From Rhodothermales bacterium (GTDB taxonomy: Bacteria; Bacteroidota; Rhodothermia; Rhodothermales; UBA10348): a stretch of 64,000 nucleotides of DNA. Of this stretch, positions 28,004 to 37,700 are shown in pieces. The position numbers were made by a program, and so were the translations under genes. The stretch spans positions 412,290 through 476,289 of the forward strand of contig JAEPNP010000002.1 of NCBI GenBank assembly GCA_017643395.1, written 5' to 3'. Each line of letters begins with the position of its first letter. Position 1 is the stretch's first letter. The notes below the pieces were generated by a model. It searched no databases. It was not told where the DNA came from and saw nothing but the letters and a program-made list of their open reading frames with translations.

Positions 28004-28896
28004 GCGACCAGTTCGCCGGGCTCGTAGTCGGGGGTCGCGCCGTCGCGTGAAGCCACGAGGGCACCCAGTCGGTTGGCATAGTCCAGCGCCTCTGGACCCT
28101 CCTTCCCTGTCAGTAGCGCGTGCGTGAGGCCGGCGAGGAAGGCATCGCCGGCGCCTACGGTGTCGGCCACCCTGATCGGGATGCCGTGGGCACGGTGCAG
28201 CCCCTCCGGGTCCAGCAACCATGCGCCGTCTCCGCCTGCGGTCACGCAGACACGACGGATACCGAAACGCTCGGCCAACCAGGCCACGCGCGCGCTGAAG
28301 TCCTCCGGGCCGTGCCACCAGGCGGCAAACTGATTGAGCTCCTCAAAGGCCATCTTGGCGAGATCGGCAGCCTCCAGCGCGTGCCCGACCACGTCAGGAT
28401 CGGCGTCAGGCGGACGCAGGTTCACGTCGAGCACCTTGATGCCGGGGGAGGCCAGTACTCTCCGGATGGTCTTTCGACTGTCCACACTTCGCTGCGCCAG
28501 GGTACCAAACACCACGGCCGGAGCCACCTGCGCAACATCGAGCAAGTCCCGGCTCGCCTCCATGAAATCCCAGGCGACCGGTCCCAGAATTTCGTATCCC
28601 GGCACGCCCTCGCGATCAAGAAACACGCGGACGAATCCCGTTTCGTGCCGCGTGTCCCACTGCACCAGTCTGTCAGATTGTCCGAGCGCCGCCATGCGGG
28701 CCCGAATCTCGGTTCCAAGTCGGTCGGTCCCGACTCGGGAGGCCATGACCGCGGGCGTGCCCAGCCGGTTCAGGTGATAGGACACATTGAAGACGGCCCC
28801 TCCAAGAAAGAGACCATCCGGCAGGGCGTCCCAAAGGACCTCGCCTATGCAGACGACCGGAGCCGCACCGTTCGCAGTGTTTCGTTGTCGGTTCAC
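28000..28896 (-). CDS. PfkB-family carbohydrate kinase (fructokinase-like)
   Basis: About 298 aa ribokinase-family sugar kinase. The N-terminal substrate block is VVCIGEVLWDALPDGLFLGGAVFNVSYHLNRLG (shown in part, near residues 12-45). The C-terminal PfkB signature VADTVGAGDAFLAGLTHALL carries the catalytic Asp, and the ATP-site VTAGGDGAW precedes it. The pattern resembles fructokinases. The start is taken as GTG 28896, because a further 38-codon extension is Pro-rich and overlaps the divergent gene. Confidence 0.88.
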   Translation of the reverse strand: MNRQRNTANGAAPVVCIGEVLWDALPDGLFLGGAVFNVSYHLNRLGTPAVMASRVGTDRLGTEIRARMAALGQSDRLVQWDTRHETGFVRVFLDREGVPGYEILGPVAWDFMEASRDLLDVAQVAPAVVFGTLAQRSVDSRKTIRRVLASPGIKVLDVNLRPPDADPDVVGHALEAADLAKMAFEELNQFAAWWHGPEDFSARVAWLAERFGIRRVCVTAGGDGAWLLDPEGLHRAHGIPIRVADTVGAGDAFLAGLTHALLTGKEGPEALDYANRLGALVASRDGATPDYEPGELVA

Positions 28897-28958
28897 AGGC
28901 TCGGTTGGATCCGGGTGCAGTGGCGGAGGTTGGGGATGGAAACCAATCCCCGATTGCG

Positions 28959-29465
28959 ATGCGTTTCGTGCTCCTTCTCCTGATGGTGCTTGCCGCCACG
29001 CTCCCCGCAACAGCGCAGGACGTGCGCTCCGTCGACAACCTGTTCGTGGCGGACGGCCTGGTCTACTTCAACCTGCGCACCGGGGAGGCCGTACCGGCTG
29101 CCGAAAAGACGGAAACCAACTGGGACATCCTCATCAACGGTGTCGAGATCCACGCCAACCGGGGCGGACAGCTGCTGGTAGCTGCGTTCGACGACGTGGC
29201 CGAGTCTCCCGTCGAGGGCATGAAGCGCGGGCTCGTCAAGACCGCTGACGGCGAGCAGTGGTACAGCTACGACATGAGTACCCACGTCGTGACGCCCAAG
29301 GAGGGCCACACCTTCGTGCTCATGTTGGCCGACGACTCCTACGCCAAGCTGGTGGTCGACAGCTACTACCACCGGGTTACGGAAGACCCCCGGTACCTGA
29401 CGTTCCGGTATACGATTGCCGATGACGGCTCGCCGGTATTCGGTGCGGACGGCCCCGGTCACTGA
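28959..29465 (+). CDS. HmuY-like secreted (heme-binding?) protein
   Basis: 168 aa exported protein. The signal peptide is MRFVLLLLMVLAATLPATA. The mature part follows the HmuY plan: VYFNLRTGEAV, WDILINGVEIHANRGG, WYSYDMSTHVVTP, TFVLMLADDSYAKLVVDSYYHR and YLTFRYTIADDG. HmuY proteins are heme-binding lipoproteins or secreted proteins of Bacteroidota, best known in Porphyromonas gingivalis; the P. gingivalis heme-ligating His pair has not been checked here. No heme TonB receptor is nearby. The stop overlaps the convergent GH3 gene by 7 bp. Confidence 0.68.
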   Translation: MRFVLLLLMVLAATLPATAQDVRSVDNLFVADGLVYFNLRTGEAVPAAEKTETNWDILINGVEIHANRGGQLLVAAFDDVAESPVEGMKRGLVKTADGEQWYSYDMSTHVVTPKEGHTFVLMLADDSYAKLVVDSYYHRVTEDPRYLTFRYTIADDGSPVFGADGPGH

Positions 29466-31765
29466 ACAGTCAGCGTCACGCGCTGCAGGTTTTCTGAGTC
29501 CGGACCAATCAGGATGCTGAACGTGCCGGGCTCCACGACGCGCTGCATGGCACGGTCGTAGAAGCGCCAGTCCTCGGGGCCTAGCTCGAAGGAGACGGTC
29601 CGGGTTTCGCCGGCCTCGAGCGTGATGCGCTCAAATCCGCGCAATTCCAGCACCGGACGGGTGACGCTGGACACGTCGTCCCGCAGGTACAACTGCACAA
29701 CCTCGTCGCCGGCGCGTTCTCCGGTGTTCGTCACGGCTACGCTGGCAATCACGGAACCGTCCGGGGCGATCGTGTCGGCGCTCAGAGACGGCTCCGAATA
29801 GGAGAACGTGGTGTACGAGAGGCCGAAGCCGAACGGCCAGAGTGGCTCGGCACTATCGAACAGATACCCTCTGCGCGCGGTCGGCTTGTGGTTGTAGAAC
29901 ATGGGAAGCTGCCCGACCTCCCGAGGGACCGTCACCGGCAGTCTGGCACCGGGATTGACGATACCGAACAGCGCCTCCGCCACCGCGGTGCCAGTTTCCT
30001 GCCCCAGATACCACGTGTCCAGGATGGCCGGCACATGCTCCGCAATCCAGGTAACGGCAAGCGGACGCCCGTGGTTGAGAACCACCACGGTGGGCGTGCC
30101 GGTGGCCACAATGCGTTCGACCATCTCTTGCTGATTCCCGATCAACTGCAACGACGCCCGGTCGCCCAGATGGCTTTCAACCCACGCCTCCCGGCTGACT
30201 TGCTCGTTCTCGCCGATGACCAGAACAGCAACGTCGGACTCTGCCGCGACGGCCACGGCCTCGTCCACACGGCGAGCATCCTCGGCCGGGTCGGGCAGTC
30301 GTACTTCGTCAGCAAACCAGCCTCTGGTGTCGGTGATGCGCGCACCCTCTGTGTAGACCACATCGTCAGCCAGGGCCCGAATACCCTCAAGGATGCTGAC
30401 CGTCTGCCTCGGCTCGTGGGAGTAACCGCCCAGCACCACGTCATCTGCATGGGGCCCGATGACTGCAATCCGGCCGGGATTGCGACTCAGGGGCAGCACT
30501 CCGTCATTCTTCAGAAGCACGATGGCCTTCCGGGCGGCCTCCAGGGCCAGCTCGCGCGCGGCCGCATCGCCCGTTATGCGCTCCGCCTGTTCCGGGTCGG
30601 CCATCGGGTGTTCGAACAGGCCGGCCTGGAACTTGAACGCCAGTACGCGGCGCGCGGCCACGTCCAACACGGCTTCGGACAGATCTCCACGCCGCACCTG
30701 CCCCACAAGCGTTAGGTACGCCTCGCCGTCGGGCAGCTCGATGTCGACACCAGCCGCAAGCGCCTGCCGCGCCGCATCCTCGACTTCCGCCGCCACCGAG
30801 TGCCGACGCACCAACTCGCCGATGCCACCGTAGTCGGCAACCACCAGGCCGTCAAATCCCCACTCGTGCCGCAGTACATCAGTCAGCAGCCAGCGATTTG
30901 CGTGTGACGGCACCCCATCGATCTCGTTGTAGGAGGCCATGACAGCCTGGGCGCCCGCCTCCCGAATAGCAGTCTCAAACGGCGGGAAAAAGACCTCACG
31001 CAGCGTGCGCTCGGCAATCTGGGCCGGACCCACGTTCATTCCGGACTCTGGCTGCCCGTGTCCGGTCATGTGTTTGAGCGTCGCCATGACATGCTCGGGA
31101 CCGATGGGCAGTTGGGTGCCCTGGAAGCCCCGAACGGCGGCCACGCCCATGCGGGACACTAGAAACGGGTCCTCGCCGTAGGTCTCTTCGATGCGTCCCC
31201 ATCGCGCGTCGCGAGCCACGTCCACCACCGGAGACAGGACATGATGCACCCCACGGGCTCTGATTTCGCGACCCACGCGTCGGTACACCCGCTCCACCAG
31301 TTCGGTGTCGAATGTGCCCGCCAGGGCGATGGCCTGCGGAAAATGAGTGCCGTCACGCGCCTGCAGCCCATGCAGACCCTCCTCGTGAAAAAGGACCGGA
31401 ATGCCGAGCCGTGTATCCTCCATGGCCCAGCGCTGCAGCGCGTTGGTGAGCACCGTGGTGTCGTAGGCACCCTTGTAGTCCGACGGCCCGCCGGCAAGGC
31501 CACTATAGTCTGACGGCCGCGCAATGCAGCCTACCCCGTGCGGAAAGGCTTTCTGAGCGGCCCCCGCATCGAACGCGCCTTCCGCATCAAAGAGCACGCT
31601 CTTCCCCTGCCACACGCAAACCACCTGCGCGGCCTTCTCCTCCAGGGTCATGCGTGCGAGCAGGTCTTCAACCCGCTCGGCGATGGGCAATGAAGCGTCC
31701 TGGTAGGGTTGTGCGCCGGCTTCCACAGCTACGCCCAGAAGCAGCAACAGACCAATACTCCGCAT
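29459..31765 (-). CDS. Secreted glycoside hydrolase family 3 (BglX-like)
   Basis: 768 aa exo-acting beta-glycosidase with signal peptide (MRSIGLLLLLGVAVEAGAQ). GH3 N-terminal domain: LARMTLEEKAAQVV, HEEGLHGLQARDGTHFPQ, HVLSPVVDVARDARWGRIEETYGEDP and HMTGHGQPESGMN. The nucleophile Asp is in GFDGLVVADYGGIGELVRRH. The C-terminal domain (VLLKNDGVLPLSR onward) ends in a fibronectin-type GH3 tail. The start at 31765 begins the signal peptide; a long upstream continuation of the frame runs antisense to the transporter gene and was discarded. It shares one base with the upstream transporter stop, so it is the second gene of that unit. Beta-glucosidase or beta-xylosidase is likely. Confidence 0.93.
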   Translation of the reverse strand: MRSIGLLLLLGVAVEAGAQPYQDASLPIAERVEDLLARMTLEEKAAQVVCVWQGKSVLFDAEGAFDAGAAQKAFPHGVGCIARPSDYSGLAGGPSDYKGAYDTTVLTNALQRWAMEDTRLGIPVLFHEEGLHGLQARDGTHFPQAIALAGTFDTELVERVYRRVGREIRARGVHHVLSPVVDVARDARWGRIEETYGEDPFLVSRMGVAAVRGFQGTQLPIGPEHVMATLKHMTGHGQPESGMNVGPAQIAERTLREVFFPPFETAIREAGAQAVMASYNEIDGVPSHANRWLLTDVLRHEWGFDGLVVADYGGIGELVRRHSVAAEVEDAARQALAAGVDIELPDGEAYLTLVGQVRRGDLSEAVLDVAARRVLAFKFQAGLFEHPMADPEQAERITGDAAARELALEAARKAIVLLKNDGVLPLSRNPGRIAVIGPHADDVVLGGYSHEPRQTVSILEGIRALADDVVYTEGARITDTRGWFADEVRLPDPAEDARRVDEAVAVAAESDVAVLVIGENEQVSREAWVESHLGDRASLQLIGNQQEMVERIVATGTPTVVVLNHGRPLAVTWIAEHVPAILDTWYLGQETGTAVAEALFGIVNPGARLPVTVPREVGQLPMFYNHKPTARRGYLFDSAEPLWPFGFGLSYTTFSYSEPSLSADTIAPDGSVIASVAVTNTGERAGDEVVQLYLRDDVSSVTRPVLELRGFERITLEAGETRTVSFELGPEDWRFYDRAMQRVVEPGTFSILIGPDSENLQRVTLTVQ

Positions 31766-33174
31766 CAACCCTGCATGTCCTCCAGTTCGACCCCTTTGGT
31801 CTCGTGCACAAAGCGAAGCACGAACCACACGGACACGACGGCAAAGAAGGCGTAGATGCTGTAGGCTGCAGCCAGACCAATTCCCGCCAGCAGAATCGGG
31901 AAGGTCATGGTGATGGCGAAGTTTGACCCCCACTGGAACAGGCCGGCAACGGCAAGCCCGGATCCGCGAATCTGGTTTGGGAACATCTCGCCCAGCATCA
32001 CCCACATCACCGGGCCCCAGGAGGCATTGAAGAAGACCACGTAGGCGTTGGCCGCGATGAGCGCCAGCACGCCCATGCCGTCCGACAATTGCAAGGTGCC
32101 CGACGCGTCGAGGGTGCCCGTCGAAAACGCGACTGCGACCAGGCCAAGTGTCACGGCCATGCCGGCCGAGCCGACCCACAGGAACGGCTTGCGGCCCCAC
32201 TTGTCGATGAGCAGCAGGGTAAACGTGCAGGCGGCAATGGAAATGGCACCCGACAGCACGTTGATCATGAGCGCATCGCTCTCGGTAAACCCGACGGCCT
32301 GCCAGAGCACGGCGCCGTAGTAGAAAATGACGTTGATCCCTACGAGTTGCTGGAAGGTCGCGAGTCCGATGCCGACCCAGACGATCTTGCGGATGCGTCC
32401 CGACTGCTTGTCGATGATGTCCGAAAGGCGTGGACGATGATGGTCGGCTGCCAGGGATGCATCGATTTCGGCGACTTTGGCATCCGCGGACGTGGCACCA
32501 AACAACCTGGTCAGCACGGCGCGGGCCTGCTCCTTCTTTCCGCTCATGACCAGGAAGCGGGGACTTTCGGGGATCGCGAGCAGCGTGCCGAAGAAGATGA
32601 TGGCCGGAGCCACCTCGATCCAGAACATCCAGCGCCACGCCTGATACCCGCCCCAGAACTCAGCCGTCGATGCACCTGCCGCGTTCGCCAGCAGGTAGTT
32701 GCTCACGAACGCTGCGAAGAGGCCCGTGATGATGGCGATCTGCTGGATCGTGGCCAATCGCCCGCGAATCTCCGCCGGTGCAATTTCACTGATATAGGCG
32801 GGCGCCATGACCGACGCTGCACCGACCGCCAGCCCGCCCAGAACGCGGTAGATCACGAACTCCAGCGATCCGTCCGAAACGCCGGAGCCCCACGCGCTGA
32901 TCGTAAAGAACACGGCCGCAACAATCAGAAGGGAGCGTCTACCGAACCGGTCGGCGAGTCTGCCTGCGAAGAAGGCGCCGACTGCGCAGCCCAGCAGCAT
33001 CGAGGCCACGTTGAACCCGGTGCCCACGGAGTCGGAGTCGAATGCCGCCTGCAGTCCATCAACGGTGCCGTTGATGACTCCGCTGTCGAATCCAAACAGA
33101 AAACCGCCAATGGTGGCGACTATACTGATCAAGGTGATCAGCAGCGTATTCTGCTCCTGGTTGGGCTGGCTCAT
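31765..33174 (-). CDS. Sugar porter family MFS transporter
   Basis: 469 aa MFS sugar:proton symporter (XylE/GalP-type). Visible sugar-porter signatures are GGFLFGFDSGVINGTVDG, DRFGRRSLLI, VYR-type GGLAVGAASVMAPAYISEIAPAEIRGR, PESPRFLV and the second-half DKWGRKPFLW, plus MLGEMFPNQIRGSG. About 12 TMs. It is cotranscribed with the secreted GH3 and divergent from xylulokinase across a LacI-type operator, which suggests import of the sugar released by the GH3 (xylose or glucose). Confidence 0.93.
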   Translation of the reverse strand: MSQPNQEQNTLLITLISIVATIGGFLFGFDSGVINGTVDGLQAAFDSDSVGTGFNVASMLLGCAVGAFFAGRLADRFGRRSLLIVAAVFFTISAWGSGVSDGSLEFVIYRVLGGLAVGAASVMAPAYISEIAPAEIRGRLATIQQIAIITGLFAAFVSNYLLANAAGASTAEFWGGYQAWRWMFWIEVAPAIIFFGTLLAIPESPRFLVMSGKKEQARAVLTRLFGATSADAKVAEIDASLAADHHRPRLSDIIDKQSGRIRKIVWVGIGLATFQQLVGINVIFYYGAVLWQAVGFTESDALMINVLSGAISIAACTFTLLLIDKWGRKPFLWVGSAGMAVTLGLVAVAFSTGTLDASGTLQLSDGMGVLALIAANAYVVFFNASWGPVMWVMLGEMFPNQIRGSGLAVAGLFQWGSNFAITMTFPILLAGIGLAAAYSIYAFFAVVSVWFVLRFVHETKGVELEDMQG

Positions 33175-33219
33175 GGCTCGGGTCTGGGAGGACGTAGGAG
33201 GGTCGGGTTGCCTTCGGTA

Positions 33220-33233
33220 TGAAAACGTTTACA
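33220..33233. promoter_or_regulatory. LacI/cre-type operator between transporter and xylB
   Basis: TGAAAACGTTTACA matches the catabolite/LacI-family operator pattern TGWAARCGYTWNCW at all positions. It lies in the 72-bp divergent gap, so it could control both directions. It differs by its CG centre from the operators at 56242 and 60168. Confidence 0.72.
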
Positions 33234-33246
33234 AGATAAGAAAAAC

Positions 33247-34713
33247 ATGGGCTTCGTTCTCGGACTGGACGTGTCCACGACGGCATGCAAGGCGCTCCTG
33301 TTGCACGAAAGCGAACGCGTCCTGGCAGTGAGCGCCTCGCCGCACCCACTGCACACCCCGCAGCCGCTCTGGAGCGAGCAAGACCCGGAGGACTGGTGGG
33401 CCGCATCCTGCCTGGCCATCCGCGGTGTGCTGGACCAGTCCGGAGTTGACCCGGGCGATGTGAAGGCAGTCGGATTGACCGGCCAGATGCACGGGCTCGT
33501 TCTGCTGGACGAGCGGGGAGACGTGCTCCGGCCCGCCATGCTCTGGAACGATCAGCGGGCGTCGGCGGAGTGCGCGGAAATCAGAGAAGCCGTGGGACTG
33601 GAACGTCTTGTCGCCATTACCGGCAACGATGCGTTCGCGGGATTCTCGGCTCCCAAGCTCCTGTGGGTGCGACGGCATGAACCAGAGGTCCTGGCACGCG
33701 TGCGCCGGGTCCTGCTTCCGAAGGACTACCTCCGCTTCCGCCTCACAGGCCGCATCGCCACCGACCTCGCCGGCGCGGGCGGCACGCTGTTTCTGGATCT
33801 GACCGCCCGAAACTGGAGCGCCGAGCTGCTCCGCCTGCTGGATGTACCTGGGGACTGGTTGCCCCCCGTGCACGAGGGCCCGGAGGTGACCGGCGTTGTG
33901 AAGGCAGACGCATCTCGGGAGTCCGGGCTTCCTGCAGGAATCCCGGTCGTGGCCGGCGCCGGGGATCAGGCCGCTCAAGCCGTGGGTGTGGGGGCCGTGG
34001 ACCCGCAGACCTTTGCCCTGACCATTGGCACCTCCGGCGTTGTGTTTGCCCCTTCGGCGACTCCACGCACGGATCCGACCGGTAGCGTACACGCGTTTCC
34101 CCACGCCCTTCCCGGAATGTGGCACCTCATGGGCGTGATGCTGTCCGCCGGTGGCAGCCTTGCGTGGTATCGGGACACCCTGGCAGCGGATGTACCCTTC
34201 GCTCAGTTGCTTGAGGAGGCTGCGGGTATTCCGGCCGGATGTGAGGGCCTCTCGTTTCTTCCTTACCTGAGCGGAGAGCGCACCCCCCATGCCAATCCGG
34301 ACGCGACGGGTGCCTTCGTGGGCCTTACCCGCCGCCACCGGAGGGGCCACCTCACCCGCGCCGTGCTGGAGGGCGTCGCGTTCGGACTACGAGACAACCT
34401 TGACTTGCTGGCCAAAGTCGGCCTCGACCGTCCGAGTCAGTTGCGCGCCAGCGGGGGCGCCATGAAGAGCCCGCTCTGGAGCCAGATCCTGGCCGATGTG
34501 CTGGAAACGGACCTCGTCCGCATGACGGATCTCGAGGGCGGCGCCCTGGGGGCGGCGCTTCTGGCCGGCCCGGCCGGCGGACTCTGGCCGGATGTAAAAA
34601 GCGGCGTCGAACAGTCCGTTTCGACCGACTCAACCGTCTCACCAGACTCACCGGGAGACTATGCGGAGCCGTTGGCGAGATTCCGGGCCCTGTATCCGGC
34701 TCTCCATGCCTAG
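33247..34713 (+). CDS. xylB: Xylulokinase
   Basis: 488 aa FGGY-family kinase. The N-terminal P-loop-like motif is FVLGLDVSTTACKALLL, and the D-xylulose site block GLTGQMHGLVLLDE is typical of XylB. Other marks are AMLWNDQR, SAPKLLWVRRHEPEV, LPKDYLRFRLTG, VAGAGDQAAQAVGVG, LTIGTSGVV, FLPYLSGERTPHANPDATG and RASGGAMKSPLWSQILADVL. It converts D-xylulose to D-xylulose-5-phosphate. It is divergent from a sugar porter and a GH3. A xylose isomerase is not in the window. The stop shares a CTAG with the stop of the opposite gene. Confidence 0.95.
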   Translation: MGFVLGLDVSTTACKALLLHESERVLAVSASPHPLHTPQPLWSEQDPEDWWAASCLAIRGVLDQSGVDPGDVKAVGLTGQMHGLVLLDERGDVLRPAMLWNDQRASAECAEIREAVGLERLVAITGNDAFAGFSAPKLLWVRRHEPEVLARVRRVLLPKDYLRFRLTGRIATDLAGAGGTLFLDLTARNWSAELLRLLDVPGDWLPPVHEGPEVTGVVKADASRESGLPAGIPVVAGAGDQAAQAVGVGAVDPQTFALTIGTSGVVFAPSATPRTDPTGSVHAFPHALPGMWHLMGVMLSAGGSLAWYRDTLAADVPFAQLLEEAAGIPAGCEGLSFLPYLSGERTPHANPDATGAFVGLTRRHRRGHLTRAVLEGVAFGLRDNLDLLAKVGLDRPSQLRASGGAMKSPLWSQILADVLETDLVRMTDLEGGALGAALLAGPAGGLWPDVKSGVEQSVSTDSTVSPDSPGDYAEPLARFRALYPALHA

Positions 34714-37700
34714 CGCACTTTCAGCACTGCCTGTGAGCGCCAAAAGGCACCCTGTCGAATGACCACCTGATAAACGCCGGCTGCCAGCCCCCGAAGGTCG
34801 AGCTCGGACCGCCACGCGCCGGGGCGCACTGTCTCGTAGCGATGACGCTGAACCTCGCGGCCCAGAAGGTCATGCACTACGATGTCCACCGGCTCCGGTG
34901 ATGGGATCAGGAGTTCGAGCTTCGCGCGGTCGGACGTTGGGTTCGGGTACGCTGCCGAAACCTCCAGGCTCGCGGGCAACTCGGGTCCGGCAGCAGACGA
35001 GACCGAACTGCCTGGCGTGGTAAGGCCGCCGCCCAGCGTCTGGCGGGGCACGCCAGGACCCTCCATTTCCACCCACAGCGCCGATCGTCCGGTGCCGCTC
35101 GCATAGGTAACAACCACGTCCACCGGCTGGCTCGGGTTCAGCCTGGTGCCGCGACTCCGGGTGACCCGCTCCGAGCCCGGACTGTCGAGGTCGGCCACCA
35201 CGATGCCACCCAACGAGACATCTGCGGTACCCTGCGTGCGGAGGTGAACCGTGTATACCCCATCAGAAGGTGGATCGAATGTGCCGATCCACGTGGACGT
35301 GAACGGCGGGGCGCCGAATACCGGACCTCCGTCCCGCCAGTCGAAGGCCACGCCGGGCTCCTGGCGCTCAAGGCGCGACTGACCGGAGCGCGCCAGGTAA
35401 ACCGCCTCCAGGCCTTCTGGCACGTCCGGGGCATCACCCAGACCAGCCCCATGGAATTTCAGGTAGTTGATGTTGAAGAGGCCCGAGTCTCCCACGGAGT
35501 TCGAGAACTCCAGGTACAGGGGGCCCTCCTGCGACACGTCATTGAGCGGCACAATGAGGTCGCGCCATTCCTGCCAGCCTCCGGTCGGCACTACGTAGAC
35601 CTCCGCGACAATCGGACCGTCGAGCTCCCCGCGCCGCATGCGCAGCCAGCCGCCCGTGCCCGCCGACGCCACACGAAATGTCACAAAGTCCAGCGCGGTC
35701 AGGTCCATCTCATCAAACCGGATCCAGTCCCCGTGATCGATCCAGCCGATGTTTATCCCGCCTCCGAGCACATCGCTAGTGGTCTCCGTCTGAATGCCGT
35801 TTTCCGCATCGTAGTGCTCGGCTTCAACCAGTGTGGGCAGCAGCACCCGTTCTTCGGTCACGGTGATCGGGCCCGCCGAGCCCGCGCCCCCATCCGTGTA
35901 TCGGAATTCGATGACGTGGAACAGCTTGTCGCCGGAATCGCCGTGACCAGGCGCCAGTCGCAACTCACCCTCGCAGCCGGACGTGGTGCCGAGCGGGTGC
36001 GTATGGGCATCGTGTCCCAGAAAAAGCAGGACCTCCACGTTGGAGCAGTCGATGCTTCCGTCTTCGCTGGAGCCGTCCTCCGCGTCACTGACCGTGACAC
36101 GGAACGGCACCGTGGCGCCCCAGGCGACAAGACCGCGATCGACGGGGTTGTCAACTTCGAGGACCGGACGCGTATTTCCGGCCGTGATGGTGATGGTGGC
36201 CTCGGTCAGATTGCCGTTGGAATCGGTAACCGTGAGACGGGCCAGATAGTCGCCGGGCGTCGTGTACGTGAACGTGCCTTCAGCCGTGTTGGCATCCGCC
36301 GATCCGTCGCCGTCGAAGTCCCATGCGTAGGTCAGCGGATCGCCGTCCGGATCAAACGACCCCGCGGCGCTGAAGCTGACTTCCAAAGGCACGGGCCCGG
36401 ACTGCGGATCTGCCGCGAGCCGGGCTACGGGTTTGCGCTCGCCGCCGGTGAAGCTGATGCGAGAGAGTCGCGCGTCATCGTTCCCGGTACCGAACCCCGT
36501 GCCCCACTCCAGCAGGTACAGCGCGCCGTCCGGCCCCTGCTCCATGGAAATCGGCTGTCGCAGGTCCCGCTCTCCCGGCAACCGGTCCAGGGCCAGCAGG
36601 TCTCCATCGGCATCCAGAGAGGCGACCAGGATATAGCTGCGCGACCACTCATAGAGCAGCACGCGATCCTGGAAATACGCGGGCAAACCGCCTTCCCCGA
36701 CACGACTCTCGTCGTACTGAAACACAGGGCCGGCCATGGCGGTGCGTCCGCCACCGTCCGGGATACCGGGAAACTCGCTGGACGTGTCGTAGGGATACCA
36801 GATCCAAGCGGGTTGCGCCGGCGGCAGCAGCTCCGCTCCGGTGTTGTTCACGGACGTGTTGCGCGGAGCGGAGCAGTCGAATGTGCCCGAAACGATCCCC
36901 GTGGCGAAGTCACGATCTCCGTACGGCAGGTTGGGGCCCGAGCAGAATGGCCAACCGTAGTTGCCCGCGGCACGCACTTGATTCCACTCGTCGAAGCCCC
37001 GCGGACCCAGCGACGCATTGTCCGCCCGGGCGTCGGGACCGACCTCGCCGAAGTACAGCCATCCGGTGGCCGGATCCACGGAAATGCGAAAGGGATTGCG
37101 CGCACCCATCACGTAGATCTCGGGGAGCCCGTCCGCGGGGTCCTCGAACAGATTGCCCTCGGGTATGGTGTACGTGCCGTCGGTCTGCGGCACGATGCGC
37201 AAGACCTTGCCGCGCAGGTCCTGCGTATTGCCGGAGGAGCGCTGTGCATCCCACGGCTCCCGGCCCGGCTGCTCGTCGATGGGCGCGTAGCCGTCACTCG
37301 CGAAGGGATTGGTATTGTCGCCGGTCGCAATGAACAGGCTGCCGTCCGGTCCAAACTCCAGGCTGCCGCCTGAGTGGCAGCACTCCTGCCGCTGTGTCGG
37401 GATCTCCAGCAGGACCACCTCCGAACTCATGTCCAGGGCTGCGCCCGTCCAGGTGAATCGGGAGACGTGCTGCTTGGCCTCCGAACCTGATGGGGAATAG
37501 AACAGGTACACCCAGCTGTTGGTCTCGAAGTCCGGGTCCAGTTCGATGCCGAGCAATCCGTCTTCGGACTGGCGGAAGACAGAAAACGTGTTGACCGTCT
37601 GCGTGGTGCGCGTCGACGCGTCATACAGTCGCAGGGCCCCCTCAAGCTCGGTGAATAGCACCGATCCGTCCGGAAGCACGGCCAGATCCATGGGACTGTC

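Noticed and set aside
31766-32638. N-terminal extension of the GH3 frame
   Set aside because: Lies antisense-frame over the sugar porter; the GH3 signal peptide begins at 31765.
35244-37373. 709-codon plus-strand open frame
   Set aside because: Antisense to the ThuA/PQQ-like gene; composition is Arg/His/Gly-rich with no recognisable motif, as expected from GC-rich shadow frames.
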